Shown in pieces: positions 6,635-7,321 of a stretch of 7,321 bases of DNA. The notes beneath the pieces were generated by a model. That model was given only the letters and a program-made list of their open reading frames with translations, made no database searches and was not told where the DNA came from. The position numbers and the translations under genes were made by a program. Numbering within the stretch: the stretch's first letter is position 1; each line of letters begins with the position of its first letter. This stretch comes from Gemmatimonadota bacterium (GTDB lineage Bacteria > Gemmatimonadota > Gemmatimonadetes > Gemmatimonadales > GWC2-71-9): NCBI GenBank assembly GCA_003221085.1, contig QHUD01000034.1, positions 1 to 7,321 of the forward strand, written 5' to 3'.

Positions 6635-7321
6635 ATGCTCAGTCTCCATCCCTTCTCTCCCAAACTCGCGCGTCTTGGCGCCGCGTGCGGTCTCGCCGTG
6701 CTCGCGGCGTGCGGCGACCGCAACATCGCCGGTCCCACCGGCGACCTCAACCTGAGTCGCGTCGCCGGCTTCGATCAGTTGAAGGCGGCGCTCGTCGAGG
6801 CCCGGAACGAGGCCAACGGTGGCTTCAACCTCGACATGTGGGCGGCGGTGGTGGATCGGAGCGGCCTCGTCGTCGCCGTGGTGTTCACGGGAGCCACGGC
6901 CACCGACCAATGGCCGGGAAGCCGGGTGATCGCGGCCCAGAAGGCCAACACCGGAAACGCGTTCAGCCTGCCGCACCTCGCCCTCTCGACCGCCAATCTC
7001 TACGCCGCCACCCAGCCGGGCGGAACCTTGTTCGGGCTCCAGGAGGCCAACCCGACCAACGATGACGTTGCCTACGGCGGCAACGCGGCCGACTACGGCA
7101 CCCGTAACGACTTCATGGTCGGAAAGCGGATCGGGGGCACCAACGTGTTCGGCGGCGGCCTGCCGCTGTACGATGCGGGCGGGACACTCGTCGGCGGCCT
7201 GGGTGTGAGCGGCGACGCCTCCTGCGCCGACCACAACATCGCCTGGAAAATGCGCTATAACCTCCGGCTGGACCACGTGCCGGCGGGTGTAGCCGACAAG
7301 GGCAAGGACGACAACATCATT
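6635..7321 (+). CDS. GlcG/HbpS-type heme-binding-like lipoprotein (3' end outside window)
   Basis: The frame is open for 229 codons from the ATG to the window end, with no stop. The N-terminus is a lipoprotein signal peptide: basic residues at 10-13, a hydrophobic stretch, then lipobox LAAC with the acylated Cys at 26. The mature part matches the GlcG/HbpS (haem-degrading, DUF336-type) fold family: WAAVVDRSGLVVAV for the first strands, then AAQKANTGNAFSLP for the conserved AxxKAxTAxxF helix, then VFGGGLPLYDAGGTLVGGLG followed by VSGD, which is the classic GGxPLxxxGxxxGGxGVSG strand-turn, and finally SCADHNIAW, where many relatives have xxDxxIA. Streptomyces HbpS, from the same family, is secreted and binds heme. 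Heme binding here is inferred. The insert FGLQEANPTNDD to YGTRNDFMVGKRIGG, before the GGG strand, is longer than in short cytoplasmic GlcG proteins. The start is set by GGGAGG at 6621-6626. Confidence 0.85.
   Translation, partial: MLSLHPFSPKLARLGAACGLAVLAACGDRNIAGPTGDLNLSRVAGFDQLKAALVEARNEANGGFNLDMWAAVVDRSGLVVAVVFTGATATDQWPGSRVIAAQKANTGNAFSLPHLALSTANLYAATQPGGTLFGLQEANPTNDDVAYGGNAADYGTRNDFMVGKRIGGTNVFGGGLPLYDAGGTLVGGLGVSGDASCADHNIAWKMRYNLRLDHVPAGVADKGKDDNII

Overview
This is a GC-rich, densely coded chromosomal stretch whose codons mostly end in G or C. It carries eight protein genes, two of them cut by the window edges. The mix suggests Gemmatimonadota, or less likely Acidobacteriota: a DUF5916 outer-membrane protein with a CBM9-like front, an orphan hybrid histidine kinase, and a secreted GlcG/HbpS-type lipoprotein. 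This assignment is inferred from gene content, because no rRNA or marker gene is present. I see no mobile element, tRNA, CRISPR array or phage gene.

Left part, + strand: the C-terminal half of an FMN-dependent alpha-hydroxy-acid oxidase (1-590), then a complete 847-residue DUF5916 protein (650-3193). A near-consensus sigma70-like promoter (3212-3240) follows, and it sits almost against the start of a cytoplasmic ATPase-receiver protein (3248-4426). That protein has the HATPase_c and receiver residues intact, but the phosphoacceptor His of its HisKA helix is Gln. A stand-alone Smr-domain gene (4435-4755) follows after 8 bases and is probably translationally coupled to it.

Middle part, - strand: three genes read leftward and probably form one unit. 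In order of transcription they are a small charge-segregated protein with an Arg-Arg hexad pattern (6467-6165), a CutC-family TIM barrel (6122-5370) and a five-helix membrane protein of unknown function (5328-4792). This unit converges on the Smr gene at 4756-4791, where a short GC hairpin with a GCAA loop lies.

Right part, + strand: a divergent 167-bp intergenic region (6468-6634) leads into a heme-binding-like lipoprotein (6635 to the window end), which has a clear lipobox and a good ribosome binding site.

I do not see a convincing new multi-gene system. The points most worth a second look are the kinase-like protein without its phosphoacceptor His and its coupling to Smr, the promoter that would give this pair a leaderless or nearly leaderless mRNA, and the hexad-repeat small protein.
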